A DNA stretch of 5,669 nucleotides from Candidatus Woesearchaeota archaeon (lineage in GTDB: Archaea; Nanobdellota; Nanobdellia; Woesearchaeales; 21-14-0-10-32-9), in contig PWLK01000046.1 in assembly GCA_003560545.1 (NCBI GenBank), positions 1 to 5,669 of the forward strand. The letters run 5' to 3'. This document shows, one piece after another, positions 5,663-5,669 of the stretch. Position 1 is the stretch's first letter. Each line of letters begins with the position of its first letter. The notes beneath the pieces are model-generated. The model was not told the origin of the DNA, did no database searches, and saw only the letters and a list, made by a program, of their open reading frames with translations. The position numbers and the translations under genes were made by a program.

Positions 5663-5669
5663 AAATCGA

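Overview
The window looks like a piece of an archaeal chromosome, most likely from a small-genome DPANN-type archaeon (Woesearchaeota/Pacearchaeota-like). That placement is an inference from four things: an archaeal/eukaryotic-type DRG GTPase, TATA boxes about 25-32 bases before most starts instead of bacterial -35/-10 promoters, starts without a Shine-Dalgarno site (leaderless mRNAs), and a Cys-rich secreted protein of a style I associate with these lineages. The threonyl-tRNA synthetase is the exception: its architecture is bacterial-type.

Layout. Bases 1-954 (minus) hold the first 318 codons of a secreted, very Cys-rich protein that runs off the left edge. Bases 997-2040 (minus) encode an M29-like (COG2309) metallopeptidase-family protein. 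A 57-base gap with one near-central TATA element then separates it from a divergent plus-strand group: a DRG-family GTPase (2098-3189), a 50-residue single-pass membrane protein (3234-3386), a 64-residue winged-helix protein (3435-3629) and threonyl-tRNA synthetase thrS (3694-5649). The window ends 20 bases after thrS in a T-rich tract. No intergenic gap exceeds 64 bases; I see no RNA genes, mobile elements or CRISPR arrays.

How the genes relate. The DRG GTPase (ribosome-linked) and ThrRS both serve translation. The two small proteins between them have no assigned role. Each gene has its own TATA-like element, so the plus-strand group is probably a set of adjacent transcription units with possible read-through, not a strict operon. 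Most of the window is housekeeping. I do not see a clearly new multi-gene system. The points most worth a second look are the Cys-rich secreted protein, a codon-usage break inside thrS at a domain boundary, unusual residues in the ThrRS motif 2 loop, and the near-symmetric divergent promoter.
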